Source: CBDFKS01 sp965248905 (GTDB lineage Bacteria > Chloroflexota > Dehalococcoidia > Lucifugimonadales > JAGWBF01). Taken from it: a DNA stretch of 64,000 nucleotides. Under the pieces are notes generated by a model. That model was not told the origin of the DNA and made no database searches. It worked only from the letters and a program-made list of their open reading frames with translations. Below, piece after piece: positions 35,644 to 44,860 of this stretch. The DNA lies in assembly GCA_965248905.1 (NCBI GenBank), contig CBDFKS010000007.1, forward strand, positions 2,096,655 through 2,160,654, read 5' to 3'. Both the position numbers and the translations under genes were made by a program. Position 1 is the stretch's first letter. Every line of letters begins with the position of its first letter.

Positions 35644-36132
35644 GTGATCACAAGTCGATTACGCCCGTTGGATGTGAAGCTCGTATTCGAAGACCACTCC
35701 TACATGCTGGGTGAAACCATCGAACTCACCGTGGAAATGGAAACGACCAGGGATGCGGAAGTACGCGAGGCCCGTGTGGACTTGGTCTGCGAGGAGCGTT
35801 GGACGGATGTCCATACGGTAATGGCGCCGGCGTCCTTACGACCACCCGCCAGCGCAACAGGGGGTGGCGGCGTATATATGCCTCCAAGCGTACCCAAACG
35901 GTTAACCAAAGAATACAAGGCAACCTCTGTCCACAGTAGCGTTGTGTTCCTCCAAGACGCGCGACTCCCCTCAGGGACGACGGCCACATACCGAGCCAAT
36001 TTGGAGATTGTACCAGAGCCTCCAGAACATGCGGACAAAGCCACCGTTAGATGGACGCTTGTGACCGTGGTTGACATTGCCCGCGCGCGAGACTTCAAAG
36101 CCAGAAGGAAAGTTAAGGTTACACTCACCTAA
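35644..36132 (+). CDS. Arrestin-like beta-sandwich protein
   Basis: 162 residues from GTG 35644, with GGAGGTG upstream. The pattern of an early strand followed by Y-LGETIELTVEMET, then a VDLVCEERW strand, resembles the N-domain of arrestin-like or Spo0M-type beta-sandwiches. There is a Gly/Pro loop near the centre. Cytoplasmic, no signal. No neighbours indicate a partner. The assignment is by fold pattern only. Confidence 0.45.
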   Translation: MITSRLRPLDVKLVFEDHSYMLGETIELTVEMETTRDAEVREARVDLVCEERWTDVHTVMAPASLRPPASATGGGGVYMPPSVPKRLTKEYKATSVHSSVVFLQDARLPSGTTATYRANLEIVPEPPEHADKATVRWTLVTVVDIARARDFKARRKVKVTLT

Positions 36133-36288
36133 CCACCCTCAATCTAACAGCGTGATCCAAGGCCCCCTGAGCTGAATGCATAAGGATATGGCTATAGGGG
36201 ACTCGGAAGTCGCCACTTACGGTCCCGAATATTGCTCGCCTGAACAATCTGACTGAAACCGGCGTCTGTAAATTATTCTTACGGTGAA

Positions 36289-36507
36289 GTGAACGCACAT
36301 ATGAAGCCAGCTATGTCTGAACGATCAATGGTCGAGGACCTTAAGCTTGCCTTGGACGAATCCCTGCAAGAAGCGGAAAGGTCCAATGATGTGAAGGCCA
36401 AGGCTCTCGCCCTCCACGACATGGCGAGAGCCCTCTTTAAGGCAGGCCTTCCGGAAATGACCGCCAGGGTTGTGGAAAAAGCAAGAAGGCTTACTGCCCA
36501 AGTCTAA
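36289..36507 (+). CDS. Small helical protein, unknown
   Basis: 72 residues from GTG 36289 (or ATG 36301). Strongly helical and charged, with an Ala/Lys/Glu-rich repeat-like pattern (ALDESLQEAERS, then AKALALHDMARALFKAGL) resembling a TPR-type helix pair. No family recognised. Confidence 0.4.
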   Translation: MNAHMKPAMSERSMVEDLKLALDESLQEAERSNDVKAKALALHDMARALFKAGLPEMTARVVEKARRLTAQV

Positions 36508-36589
36508 GCTGTCTGGCACATCCTCGTAGCGAACGACAGGGTCCAGAGGCTCAGGTTAGGTTTCTGGTGCGACCACAGCCCGTTCTTGA

Positions 36590-37957
36590 GAGGTATCCTC
36601 AAAAAGTGTGTAAACAGTCAGGCGGTGTACGCTCTCTCTGAACAACACGGGCTCGAGGCCCGAGAGAGGAGATACACCGCCCATGAGGAAGGAAAGCACC
36701 GGGAGCGGGTCTGCGTCTAGGCCCGAGTGGGAGCAGTTGGAGGATTGGGTGCGGAGTCAGGTCCAGAGGCTGATCCAGGAGTTGCTGGAGGAGGAGGTGA
36801 CGGCGTTTCTGGGAAGGGCCAGGTCGGTCCGCAAATCTGACTCGGACAACGACATCGGTTATCGGAACGGATACGCCAAACCTCGGAGGCTGACGCTGAG
36901 TTCAGGGACCATACAGGTCAGGAGGCCGCGGGTACGCGATACCGAGGAGCGGTTCGAGAGCAGGCTGTTGCCGCTGTTCGTCAACAGGACCAAGCAGGTA
37001 TCCGATCTGATCCCCGAGCTGTACCTGCACGGCCTTTCGGAAGGCGACTTCGACTTGGCGTTGCGCGGGCTGCTCGGAGAGGACGCGCCGGTGTCGGCGA
37101 GCACGGTCGCCCGGCTCAAGGATAGGTGGACCGCCGAGCTTGCCGAGTGGCGTGCCAGACCCCTGGACGACCTCGAAGCGGTCTACATGTGGGTGGACGG
37201 GGTCTACGTGAAGGCTGGTCTTGAGAAAGAGAAGGCTGCGATCCTGGTGGTGATGGCGGCGCTGAGCGATGGGAGCAAGGTGGTCATTAGCGCGGTTCCC
37301 GGCTACAGGGAGTCGACACAGAGCTGGTCCGACGTGCTCAGGGACATCAAGAGGCGAGGCTTGAACTGCCCGCGGCTGGTGGTTGGAGACGGACACCTGG
37401 GCATCTGGGGAGCCCTGCGCAACGTCTATCCTTAGGCGGCCGAGCAACGCTGCTGGAACCACAAGGTGATGAACCTGCTCGATAGACTGCCGAAGAGACG
37501 ACAGGAGGAGGCCAAACTCCTGCTGCGCCGCATCCCCTACGCGCCGACTCGGACAGAGGCAGAGCGGCTCAGCACGGCGTTCACCAGGTGGTGCCGCGAC
37601 CGCTCCTACGAGGCGGCGGCTGAGGCGCTTGAGCGGGACTGGGGCCGCATGATCACCTTCTATGACTTCCCCAAGGAGCACTGGGGGCACATCCGCACGA
37701 CCAACCCGGTGGAGTCACCCTTCGCAGCCCTCAGACTCAGGACCAACGCCGCCAAGCGCTACAAGCGAGTCGACCGGGCCATAGCGGTGATCTGGAAGAT
37801 GCTGATGGTCGCCGAGCAGCGCTTCAGGCGTCTGAAGGCCCCTGAGCTGATGGAGGATGTCTATCTCGGCGCTCAATACGTGGATGGAATCGCTGTTGAG
37901 GCAACGATAGAGAAGGTCGCCGCCTGATGTCGTTTACACACCTATTGACGTAACCTC
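36590..37957 (+). mobile_element. IS256-family element with inverted repeats
   Basis: Imperfect terminal repeats of about 26 bp (GAGGTATCCTCAAAAAGTGT at the left; the right end reads GAGGTTACGTCAATAGGTGT on the other strand, and both continue into GTAAAC). No target duplication could be seen. The enclosed transposase carries a nonsense codon, so the copy is probably inactive. Confidence 0.8.
36683..37927 (+). pseudogene. IS256-family (mutator-type) transposase with in-frame TAG
   Basis: A single frame of about 414 codons broken by TAG at 37433-37435, where relatives have Glu (NVYP-E-A). The first part (250 residues) has the VRRPRVRDTE region and the Asp motifs VYMWVDGVYVK and VVGDGHLG. The second part has WGHIRTTNPVES with the last acidic region. 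Apart from the single nonsense codon the gene is complete. Confidence 0.85.
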
Positions 37958-38123
37958 TTTCTGCGTACAGCCCCCTGACCTCGAAAGGTCCTTCTTCTTC
38001 CGTAGCGCCTCATGGCCCTTGCATCGCGCCTTTAATGCGCCCATACTTGAATAAGAATATATGTTCTCTATGATTTCCAGGGGGGTGACGACATGAACCG
38101 GCCATCTACCGGCATCTACGAAA

Positions 38124-38309
38124 TTGAACTCAGGACAGACGCTGATTGACCGTGATCTCATCGAGCCCATCAGAGCTTATGTGCTGACCTACGTCCGGAG
38201 GCATGGCCAGTGTAAAGCGCCAAAGGCCTTAGGGGTCTCACGCCATATCCTCTGGCGATTCCTGGAACGGGGCCACATGGGTCGCTCGCTTCCTTGTGTT
38301 CCTGGGTAA
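38124..38309 (+). CDS. Small HTH protein, possibly truncated
   Basis: 61 residues from a TTG at 38124. The frame is open some 27 bases further upstream, so the start is unsure. The segment KAPKALGVSRHILWRFLERG is an HTH-type pattern. It lies just upstream of the replication-relaxation gene, a position that echoes the HTH genes linked to the first copy. Confidence 0.45.
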   Translation: MNSGQTLIDRDLIEPIRAYVLTYVRRHGQCKAPKALGVSRHILWRFLERGHMGRSLPCVPG

Positions 38310-38340
38310 ACTCTGCGCCGAATGCGTGGTTGGAGGTGAC

Positions 38341-40047
38341 ATGGCCCTCTCAGACCGACAGATGCTCGACTCCCTCAGCCGGATGCCGTTCGTCGATTCG
38401 GCGGAACTGGCGGGCATCCTGGGTGAGGCCCACGCCACGGTCCACCGAGTCCTGACCGGCTTGTTGAAAGACGGCATCGCCAGGCGCGTCAGCCACGGCA
38501 CCGCCCAACTGCCTTCCAGCCAGAGATACCACCTGACGGCCCAGGGCATCCGCGAAGCTGCCCAGGTGCTCGACTTCGACACACCTTCGGACTTCGTGCG
38601 AGCCCACCCCGTGTCCAGAGAGTGGCTGGCGCTGTTGATACGCCGGATGGACGCGGTGGCCGCCGTCTACCGGCTCGCCTCGTCATTATCCCCAGGTATC
38701 AACGGCCTCCGGTCGCACGTCGAATTCCACCGCCGGGGCCGCTTCGACGCCACCATCACCTTGCATGACGGCCGCAGCTTCGGCATCGTCCGCCAGGGCT
38801 TAGCCCTGCGGCGGCGGTCCCTCTACGACCGGCTGAGGGCCATAGCGGAGTACGACTACACACGCCGTCCTGACACTGTTCTGATCCTGATGCCCAGCGT
38901 CTGGGAGGAGAGATTGACGACGAGGTTCTGCGAGGACCGAAATCTCCGTGACTGCTACGTTACCGTAGAGTCCAGGGACGCCCTCGAAAGGCGAGACCTG
39001 CGCCTCTGGTGGTGCACCTCGTGGGTGATCGGCAGCAGGTTCTTCTCTCTGGAGGGCGTGGTCTCCCGCGCCAGCCCGGGCGGAAGGCTGCGCACTCAGT
39101 CGTCGGAGCGGAAGCGGGCATCGATGCCCCGTCCCGAGAGGATGGTGCAGTCTGCACCGACCTTCGGCATCAGTCCATCGGAGAAGCAGCCGCTCAACTT
39201 TATCACCGACCACCCGATGATCCCCCGTGAGCACCTGGCGACCTGGCTCGGCGTCTCGGAGGGACGAGTCAGCCAGATGATGCACAACCTCGTGAAAACC
39301 TGGGGCCTCATCGAGCGTCACGGCAAACGAGGCGACGTTCGCTACACCCTGTCCGCCGAGGGTATTCGCTACGTCACTCACAGGGACCGTGCCCAGCTGC
39401 CGACCACCCAGGGCATCTGGAGCACTGACCCCACCACAGATCGTCAGAGCCGGAGACGATATGTGGGCCACCGTATCGACACGTGGGCCCGGCAGACGAA
39501 GCACGCCGACGGGATCACATGGTTCCTCTCGAAGCTTGAGGCCGACGCCAGGGCAGACCCTGACAGCGAGCTGCTGTGGTCTGTACCCACGGCGAGGTCT
39601 GACCGAGCCTACAACTGGGGCCAGTCTGCCATCGCCCCCGACGCCGTGGGGCAGATGACTGCACAGGGCCTCGACGTACCGTTCTACCTCGAGTACGAGC
39701 TGCGGGCCAGGCATCCCCAGGGAGTCATTGCCCGCCTGAGTCCCTACACGAGCTACTACTGGTCCACCGAACCAGGGGAAGACCAGCCCCCGTTCCCCAC
39801 CACCCTGTTCGTCGTGGACACAGAGGAGGTCGAGGCCACCTACGTGCGCACGGCGGCCAGGATGAGTCTGATGTCGTTGCCGATCCTCGTGTCGTGCATG
39901 CCCGTTCTGTCCGTTACAGGGATACTGGGACGGTCCTGGCACCCGCTCTGGAAACCGGAGTCCCCACGACTGCCGCTGTCCGGGCTGCGAGCCTACAGCT
40001 GGGACTCCCTTTACCATCGGATGCGTCCTGTAGGGGAGAATAGATAG
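38341..40047 (+). CDS. Replication-relaxation family protein, second copy
   Basis: 568 residues from the ATG at 38341, with GGAGGTGAC just upstream; the frame to 38296 is an extension. Same layout as 21562: N-terminal winged helix (MLDSLSRMPFVDSAELAGIL), a second winged helix (~residues 285-355), and the C-terminal FYLEYELRARHP and TTLFVVDTEE segments. The two proteins are clearly related but well diverged. It is the first gene of the left modular element. Confidence 0.75.
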   Translation: MALSDRQMLDSLSRMPFVDSAELAGILGEAHATVHRVLTGLLKDGIARRVSHGTAQLPSSQRYHLTAQGIREAAQVLDFDTPSDFVRAHPVSREWLALLIRRMDAVAAVYRLASSLSPGINGLRSHVEFHRRGRFDATITLHDGRSFGIVRQGLALRRRSLYDRLRAIAEYDYTRRPDTVLILMPSVWEERLTTRFCEDRNLRDCYVTVESRDALERRDLRLWWCTSWVIGSRFFSLEGVVSRASPGGRLRTQSSERKRASMPRPERMVQSAPTFGISPSEKQPLNFITDHPMIPREHLATWLGVSEGRVSQMMHNLVKTWGLIERHGKRGDVRYTLSAEGIRYVTHRDRAQLPTTQGIWSTDPTTDRQSRRRYVGHRIDTWARQTKHADGITWFLSKLEADARADPDSELLWSVPTARSDRAYNWGQSAIAPDAVGQMTAQGLDVPFYLEYELRARHPQGVIARLSPYTSYYWSTEPGEDQPPFPTTLFVVDTEEVEATYVRTAARMSLMSLPILVSCMPVLSVTGILGRSWHPLWKPESPRLPLSGLRAYSWDSLYHRMRPVGENR

Positions 40048-40072
40048 TGCTGTTTTGTCCCTATCTTCCCGT
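40033..40072 (+). terminator. Hairpin at the end of the replication-relaxation gene
   Basis: Imperfect stem GGGGAGAATAG.. / ..CTATCTTCCC flanking a T-rich loop, overlapping the stop codon. A matching, perfect version lies at 63956-63994 beside the right element. Confidence 0.4.
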
Positions 40073-40149
40073 TTGATTGCATGGGGGCCGCAAGTTGCGG
40101 GCGCCAGCGCGATTTTCGAGGTCTGCCGACACCGGAAACACCCTGCTTT

Positions 40150-40283
40150 AGCTACGAAACGGGCTGACACATCGCCTGACCGGTCAGGACTTACACATGC
40201 CGGAATATGGGAACCTACGCTAAAATAAAGGGCGATGACAATTGCCCTTTTGCAACCCCATGACGAAGGCTGACGTGTCAGCC
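40150..40283 (+). promoter_or_regulatory. Promoter region with two palindromic operators
   Basis: CCTGACCGGTCAGG (40175-40188) and GGCTGACGTGTCAGCC (40268-40283, one mismatch pair at its centre) frame a TAAAAT box (40221-40226). A further half-matching TGACACATC lies at 40164. The same two palindromes, the same TAAAAT box and the phrase TTTAGCTACGAA recur in inverted orientation upstream of the paralogous gene at 63737, so they are likely the protein's own binding sites. Confidence 0.6.
40230..40251 (+). terminator. Short hairpin with T-run inside the promoter region
   Basis: Stem GGGCGAT / ATTGCCC (one G-U pair), GACA loop, then TTTT. It falls right at the expected transcription start, so it may be an early terminator or simply part of an operator. 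Not conserved at the second copy. Confidence 0.3.
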
Positions 40284-40301
40284 GATTGGGAGGAATAAGT
40301 G

Positions 40302-40745
40302 ATGACTGAGCCTGTCCGCTGGGTCTCGAAAGCGGAGGCGGCGCAGGAACTGGAGGTATCCCTCTCGACTCTCGACCGGATGATCAGGAAGGGGGAGATC
40401 GAGGTGGTCAGAGAGGGCCGCCGGGTCTACGTGAGGATGCACGGGCCGGAGTACCCGGACGACGAGGAGCTGCTGCGCCGCGCCATAATCAGGGAGGACG
40501 AGCTGGAACGGACCGTGCGGGAGTTGGAGCGGAGCGCATCCGAGCTGGAGCGGGAACGGGACAAGGCCAAGACCGTCGCATCCGCCAGCGAAGGGGCGCA
40601 TCGTAAGTTGGAGATAGCCTATGACGAGGAGTACGCCGCGCACCTCAGAACCAAACGGATGGCCTGGACCCTCGGTCTGGTCGCGGTCGCGCTGTTCGCG
40701 TTGCCGGCCGTTGGCATCCTTGTGGCGTGGCGTCTGTTTGCTTAG
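40302..40745 (+). CDS. HTH / coiled-coil / transmembrane regulator-like protein
   Basis: 147 residues from ATG 40302 (GGGAGGAA upstream). Residues ~5-50 form a MerR/excisionase-type winged HTH (WVSKAEAAQELEVSLSTLDR, then REGRRVYVRM). Residues ~58-110 are a Glu/Arg-rich coiled coil, and ~120-145 a transmembrane helix ending at the C-terminus. A DNA-binding protein anchored in the membrane, probably dimeric. A paralog with the same three parts lies at 63276-63737. Confidence 0.7.
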   Translation: MTEPVRWVSKAEAAQELEVSLSTLDRMIRKGEIEVVREGRRVYVRMHGPEYPDDEELLRRAIIREDELERTVRELERSASELERERDKAKTVASASEGAHRKLEIAYDEEYAAHLRTKRMAWTLGLVAVALFALPAVGILVAWRLFA

Positions 40746-40780
40746 GAAGGGCTTGCCCCCGTTGACAATGTGCAATTTCC

Positions 40781-41010
40781 AAAGCTACGACTGTCCACAC
40801 CTGTCCGGCTTGACGACCGGCGTTTTGTCCACTTTCGTAGCTACGACTGTCCAATAGGCGTGGAAGGAGCACTGGAATCAGATTGCTTGCTCCGATGTGG
40901 CAGGCATCTCCGTTCACTCCGATTTCAGCTACGAAATCGCCCCGGATTGCAACTTGCCCACAAACTCAAACTCCTGTACACGGGTAAGACATCCCGAACA
41001 TCTCCAGGAA
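40781..41010 (-). repeat. Intergenic repeat family, copy A (inverted)
   Basis: Shares with copies B (58745) and C (61930) the ordered blocks ACCCGTGTACAGG, GGCAAGTTGCA, CGTAGCTGAAAT, a CGGAGC-AGCAAT block and GGACAGTCG-AGCTA-GAAAGTGGACAAA, here on the minus strand. AGCTACGACTGTCC occurs twice, at 40783 and 40839, 56 bp apart. It includes the perfect palindrome TCGTAGCTACGA (40836-40847). Confidence 0.7.
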
Positions 41011-41165
41011 CCTCCCGCCCCGTGAGGGGGGCTTGGCACGAGCCTGTGTCAGGACCGTCGCCGTGCCGGAGCGTCAAGCCACATGAACATGACCACATCG
41101 GGGACTCCGACAGATCCACTACCTAGCCCACAGACCCAAGTCGTCCGATGGGCGGCATGAGACGA

Positions 41166-41213
41166 TTGACAGGGGTAGGTGATGCTGTAATATCCTAGTA
41201 AGACTCGATAACA
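41166..41213 (+). promoter_or_regulatory. Promoter/operator of toxin-antitoxin pair 1
   Basis: TTGACA (41166-41171), 16-base spacer, TAATAT (41188-41193), then TAGTAAGACTCGATAACA (41196-41213). The GTAAGACTC block recurs after the promoters at 42708, 57940 (minus) and 58678 (minus). Confidence 0.6.
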
Positions 41214-41223
41214 AGAGGTGGGC

Positions 41224-41481
41224 ATGCCACGAACCACTAAGACCATCACCTTCTCCTTGCCGCCAGAGATGGCCGACCGGGTGGACGAGGTGATGAAGCA
41301 GCAAAGACGGTCCAGGAGCGAGTTCCTTCGGGATGCGGTGCTCCGCTACATCGAGGAGTGCGAGTGGAGACAGCTGCTCCAGTACGGAGAGGAGAGGGCC
41401 AGGGAGAAGGGTATCGGTCCTGAGGACGTGGCCGGTATGGTGGAAGAGTACCGGGCCGAGGTCAACTCTTCCCGTACATGA
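41224..41481 (+). CDS. RHH (CopG/ParD-like) antitoxin, pair 1
   Basis: 85 residues from ATG 41224. Ribbon-helix-helix N-terminus (KTITFSLPPEMADRVDEVMK, then RSRSEFLRDAVLRYI), with a helical tail that would bind the toxin. Overlaps the toxin gene by 4 bp (ATGA). Nearly identical to the antitoxin at 58359-58616. Likely represses its own promoter. Confidence 0.83.
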   Translation: MPRTTKTITFSLPPEMADRVDEVMKQQRRSRSEFLRDAVLRYIEECEWRQLLQYGEERAREKGIGPEDVAGMVEEYRAEVNSSRT

Positions 41482-41882
41482 GAGTCGTCCTCGATACCAA
41501 CGCCATCGTCTCCGGTCTGAACTTCCCTGGGAACGAACGTCTTGTCCTGGAGCTTGCTCTCAGGGGACGGTTTGAGCTGTTCCTGTCTCCCTTCATCCTG
41601 GAAGAGGCTGCCGAGGTGCTTGGGCGCAAGTTCGCCTGGGCCGAGGAACGCTCGTCCCAGGCTCTCAGAGCGCTGGGAGGTGCCGCCACCGTCATTGAAC
41701 CCCGACGGCTCGCGGAGACGATAGAGGGCGACCACGCTGACAACCGCATCTTGGAGTGTGCGCTGGAGGCTTCCGCTGACTACCTGGTGACTGGCGACCG
41801 GAGGCATCTGCTGCTCATTGAGGGACATCAGGGTGCGAGAATCCTCAACGCCCCCCGGTTCCTGTTGGCGCTGGAAGGGTGA
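41478..41882 (+). CDS. PIN-domain toxin (COG1569-type), pair 1
   Basis: 134 residues. PIN motifs: RVVLDTNAIVSGL (Asp), FILEEAAEVL (Glu), DHADNRILECALEA (Asp-Asn) and a D-YLVTGDRRHLL end. This is the putative-toxin PIN subfamily often paired with CopG antitoxins. About 80% identical to the toxin at 57958. Expected to be an RNase. Confidence 0.83.
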   Translation: MRVVLDTNAIVSGLNFPGNERLVLELALRGRFELFLSPFILEEAAEVLGRKFAWAEERSSQALRALGGAATVIEPRRLAETIEGDHADNRILECALEASADYLVTGDRRHLLLIEGHQGARILNAPRFLLALEG

Positions 41883-41925
41883 ACCGGCCGCGACGTAACA
41901 CGTCGTCTAACTAAGAGGGAAGGAT

Positions 41926-42207
41926 ATGGAACCTTTTGACCAGTGGATGAACCTCCACCAGATCGAGTGGCGCAAAGCTAATGTGGAATCCACGGGACTT
42001 GGACGATGGCACGGCGATCAATATCCCTGGATCCTGCCCGAAGGTTCGTGGGAGGAAGGTCCCTGGCAAGGTATACGCACGGGGTCGGACAACTCGCTGC
42101 CAGCGTACCTTGAGAGGACCGGGGTGCAGAAGCATGAGGGCGTGCACAATCTCAAGAGTTCGTGGAAGGGGAGGATGAGCCCCATCAAGGAATTGTCTTC
42201 CAGATGA
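41926..42207 (+). CDS. Unknown small protein
   Basis: 93 residues with a good GGGAAGGA site. Trp-rich and hydrophilic (RWHGDQYPWILPEGSW). No family assigned. The stop overlaps the next start (ATGA), so it is coupled with the membrane protein. Possibly the N-terminal piece of a longer protein. Confidence 0.5.
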   Translation: MEPFDQWMNLHQIEWRKANVESTGLGRWHGDQYPWILPEGSWEEGPWQGIRTGSDNSLPAYLERTGVQKHEGVHNLKSSWKGRMSPIKELSSR

Positions 42208-42671
42208 AACGTTTGCGGTTGCCGCCTATGATAGCTCATGTATTGGCTTGGGCCGCGTTTTTCGGAGTGGTGTTTTGGCCCTTTGGATACTCCGTGACCA
42301 CCACAACCGCGCTCCCGGGCGACGTTGTGAGGGTTGTATTCGCGCACTCCCCGGGGCCCTTCAAGGGATACTTGGGACCGGAAGAAGTAATGCTGCTGCT
42401 GATACCGGTGGCGCTAACTGGCCTGGCAGTCTGGCTGGCTTGGTCGCGGGGCATCTGGTCTGCGTGGGCTAAACTGGCGCAGTGGGGCTTGGGAGTGCTT
42501 TGCCTGGGGTATTGTTCGGTCCCAATCTGGTTCGTTGAAGAGGTGGACATCAGTTTCATTGGGGTGTTCTTTCTCCCCGCGGCGCTGGTATTAGTCGTCT
42601 CGGCGAGTATAGCGGCCCTATGGCCCAAACCCCGAAAGCAAACGGAACCAGCGGAGGTTCGGTATGGATAG
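42204..42671 (+). CDS. Small integral membrane protein
   Basis: 155 residues from ATG 42204. Basic N-terminus, then about four hydrophobic helices (~8-28, ~58-76, ~88-108, ~115-138) and a short charged tail. No family recognised. Coupled to 41926, and together they may be cargo between the toxin-antitoxin pair and the recombinase. Confidence 0.55.
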   Translation: MKRLRLPPMIAHVLAWAAFFGVVFWPFGYSVTTTTALPGDVVRVVFAHSPGPFKGYLGPEEVMLLLIPVALTGLAVWLAWSRGIWSAWAKLAQWGLGVLCLGYCSVPIWFVEEVDISFIGVFFLPAALVLVVSASIAALWPKPRKQTEPAEVRYG

Positions 42672-42707
42672 GGCAGTTGTAATGCCTGGACACAGGGTAG
42701 CTACTCC

Positions 42708-42751
42708 TTGACAACGGCCTGTCGGATGTCTCAAGATACGGAGTAAGACTC
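42708..42751 (+). promoter_or_regulatory. Promoter/operator of the chimeric recombinase gene
   Basis: TTGACA (42708-42713) and an AGATAC box about 20 bases later, followed by the inverted repeat GAGTAAGACTC (42741-42751). Same arrangement as at the two toxin-antitoxin promoters and the intact recombinase. Confidence 0.5.
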
Positions 42752-42769
42752 GGTAACAGCAGGGGCAGC

Positions 42770-43417
42770 ATGAAGAAACACCTACAACCACTCACACCAG
42801 CAGCACTCTACGCCAGGGTCTCCAGCGACCGGCAGGACGTGGACCTCTCGGTAGCGGCCCAGCTACGGGCTCTACGAGACTATGCCAAAGCTAATGGATA
42901 CTCCGTCGCCCGCGAGTACGTGGACGAGGCCGAGAGCGGCCGCGTGGCGGATAGGCCCCAGTTCAGGGAGATGATCGACGAGGGCAGCCAGCCGAAGGCT
43001 CCCTTTGAGGTCATCCTCGTCTGGAAGTTCAGCCGGTTCACCCGCAAGCGGGAGCACGCCGTGGCTTTCAAGTCCATGCTGCTGGCGCAAGGCGTTCAAG
43101 TGAGCATGGACGGCAGGGGCCGGTGCATGGACAACGTCTTCGTGGAACGGCTGTGGCGCAGCATCAAGTACGAGGAGGTGTACCTGAAGGCATACCAAAA
43201 TGGGACTGAGGCCAGAAAAGGGATTGGGGCTTATCTGGCCTTCTACAACCAAGAGCGGCCCCATCAAGCCCTGGGCTATCGGTCACCGGGTCAGGTGTTC
43301 CATGCAGTGAGCCCACAAAGGTGTTTACTGGAACATCCACAAGCCTTACAATCGGATGAAGGTTTACGAGACACCCCAGCGGTAGACTCTCTTATTTTAG
43401 CCTCACCGCTGTCCTGA
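42770..43417 (+). CDS. Chimeric protein: serine recombinase N-terminus fused to IS3 transposase C-terminus
   Basis: 215 residues. Residues 1 to ~103 match the catalytic N-terminus of the intact recombinase at 57869 (PAALYARVSSDRQDVDLSV, then VWKFSRFTRKREHAVAFKS). From ~105 the sequence is the end of an IS3-family OrfB: SMDGRGRCMDNVFVERLWRS (with the catalytic Glu), then FYNQERPHQALGY. The fusion is in frame. The recombinase's DNA-binding half and the transposase's first two Asp are missing, so neither activity is expected intact. Confidence 0.8.
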   Translation: MKKHLQPLTPAALYARVSSDRQDVDLSVAAQLRALRDYAKANGYSVAREYVDEAESGRVADRPQFREMIDEGSQPKAPFEVILVWKFSRFTRKREHAVAFKSMLLAQGVQVSMDGRGRCMDNVFVERLWRSIKYEEVYLKAYQNGTEARKGIGAYLAFYNQERPHQALGYRSPGQVFHAVSPQRCLLEHPQALQSDEGLRDTPAVDSLILASPLS

Positions 43418-43572
43418 TGATGGGGTCCACTTGATAGACCGGCAGCAGGGCAATCGTTGTTGATCAGAGGGTGACGATGTATCACATGAAATGTATTGAG
43501 GAGACGAATCTCCTTTGCATTCAACCCGTTCATCCTGGTTGGCAAATGGCATCAGCCTGAGGAGGAGGAAAG

Positions 43573-44826
43573 GTGTTCAAGATCGATAAGTTCCGTTTGG
43601 TCGTAGTTGCTCTGCTTGCCGTTTTGACTGTGGCAGTGGCCGCTTGCGACAGTGAACCCGAAAAGGCGCCTGATCCGTTGATTGTCGGCCACCTCAACGC
43701 CTTCACCGGGTCGCTGTCCTACTTCGGCGAGTCCCACTCAAACAGTGTCGGCCTGGCGGCGGACCACATCAACCGTGCTGGCGGCATCCAGGGCGGCTTC
43801 GTGCGCTTGGTTCACCGCGACACCGCAGTGAATCCGGTCCAGGGTGTGTCCGCGGCTGAGGAGTTGGTGAATGTCCAGGGAGTGGTGGCGATCGTGGGGG
43901 CGTTGGCGAGCGGTGTAACTATACCTGTCGCCACTTCTGTGACCGTCCCCAACGGCGTGCTGCAAGTTTCCGGCGCATCGACCGCGCCCACGATAACCGT
44001 GCTGGAAGATAACGATTTCCTGTTCCGTACTTCACTGTCCGACGCCTCTCAGGGCGTGGTTCTGGCGGATTTGGCCAAGGAGTTGGGCTACGAGAGCGCG
44101 GGCATCCTGTACATCAACAACGCATATGGGGAAGGGTTGGCGGCCCAGTTCACGGAATCGTTTACCGCCTTGGGTGGCACGGTAATCGCCTCGGTGCCTC
44201 ACGAAGATAGCCAGCCTACCTTCGTTTCCGAGTTGGAGAAGGCCACCGAAGGCGACCCTGACGTCCTGATCGCTATCAGCTACCAGCAGGCCGAGGTTTA
44301 CCTACGCGAGGCCCTGGAAGGCGGTTATGCGGACACCTTCCTGTTCGTGGACGGCACCAAGATCCCCGAATCTTTCGCAGTCATCGGCTGGGACCTTCTG
44401 GAAGGCAGCTATGGCACCGGGCCGGGCTTCGAGGCCAACCCGTCAACCCAGGCGTTCATCGACTCCTATGTGAGGACCTACGACATGGAGCCTGAGCATC
44501 CCTTCATGAACGAAACCTACGACGCGATGATCCTTATCGGCTTGGCTGCGGCCAAGGCCGGGACCACCACGGACTCTGCCGCTATTCGCGACGCCCTCCG
44601 GGACGTAGCCAATCCCCCCGGCGAGGTGGTGAGGCCCGGAGAGGAGGGCATCAAGCGGGCCATGGAGCTGATCGCCGATGGCAAGGACATTAACTACGAG
44701 GGAGCTGCGGGCTCGGTTGACTTGGACGAGAACGGTGACGTCATCACAGGCCACATCGAAGTGTGGAAGATCGAAGGCGGCGAGATCGTTTCGGATCGCC
44801 AAGTGCCGGTTGACTTGGGCCAATAA
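43573..44826 (+). CDS. livJ: Branched-chain amino acid-type ABC substrate-binding lipoprotein (LivJ-like)
   Basis: 417 residues from GTG 43573, after an AGGAGGAGG site. Signal peptide with lipobox (VAVAAC), then a periplasmic-binding type I fold: VGHLNAFTGSLSYFGES, INRAGGIQGG, and a NAYGEGLAAQF hinge region. It would bind amino acids, amides or similar solutes for the LivFGHM complex. It converges on, rather than leads, the liv permease operon, so it is transcribed separately. Confidence 0.9.
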   Translation: MFKIDKFRLVVVALLAVLTVAVAACDSEPEKAPDPLIVGHLNAFTGSLSYFGESHSNSVGLAADHINRAGGIQGGFVRLVHRDTAVNPVQGVSAAEELVNVQGVVAIVGALASGVTIPVATSVTVPNGVLQVSGASTAPTITVLEDNDFLFRTSLSDASQGVVLADLAKELGYESAGILYINNAYGEGLAAQFTESFTALGGTVIASVPHEDSQPTFVSELEKATEGDPDVLIAISYQQAEVYLREALEGGYADTFLFVDGTKIPESFAVIGWDLLEGSYGTGPGFEANPSTQAFIDSYVRTYDMEPEHPFMNETYDAMILIGLAAAKAGTTTDSAAIRDALRDVANPPGEVVRPGEEGIKRAMELIADGKDINYEGAAGSVDLDENGDVITGHIEVWKIEGGEIVSDRQVPVDLGQ

Positions 44827-44860
44827 ATCCAGCGCGGGCCGAAACTAGACTCCTAGCGAT

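Noticed and set aside
38800..40170. 456-residue minus-strand frame
   Set aside because: Antisense to the replication-relaxation protein, with no motifs or ribosome site.
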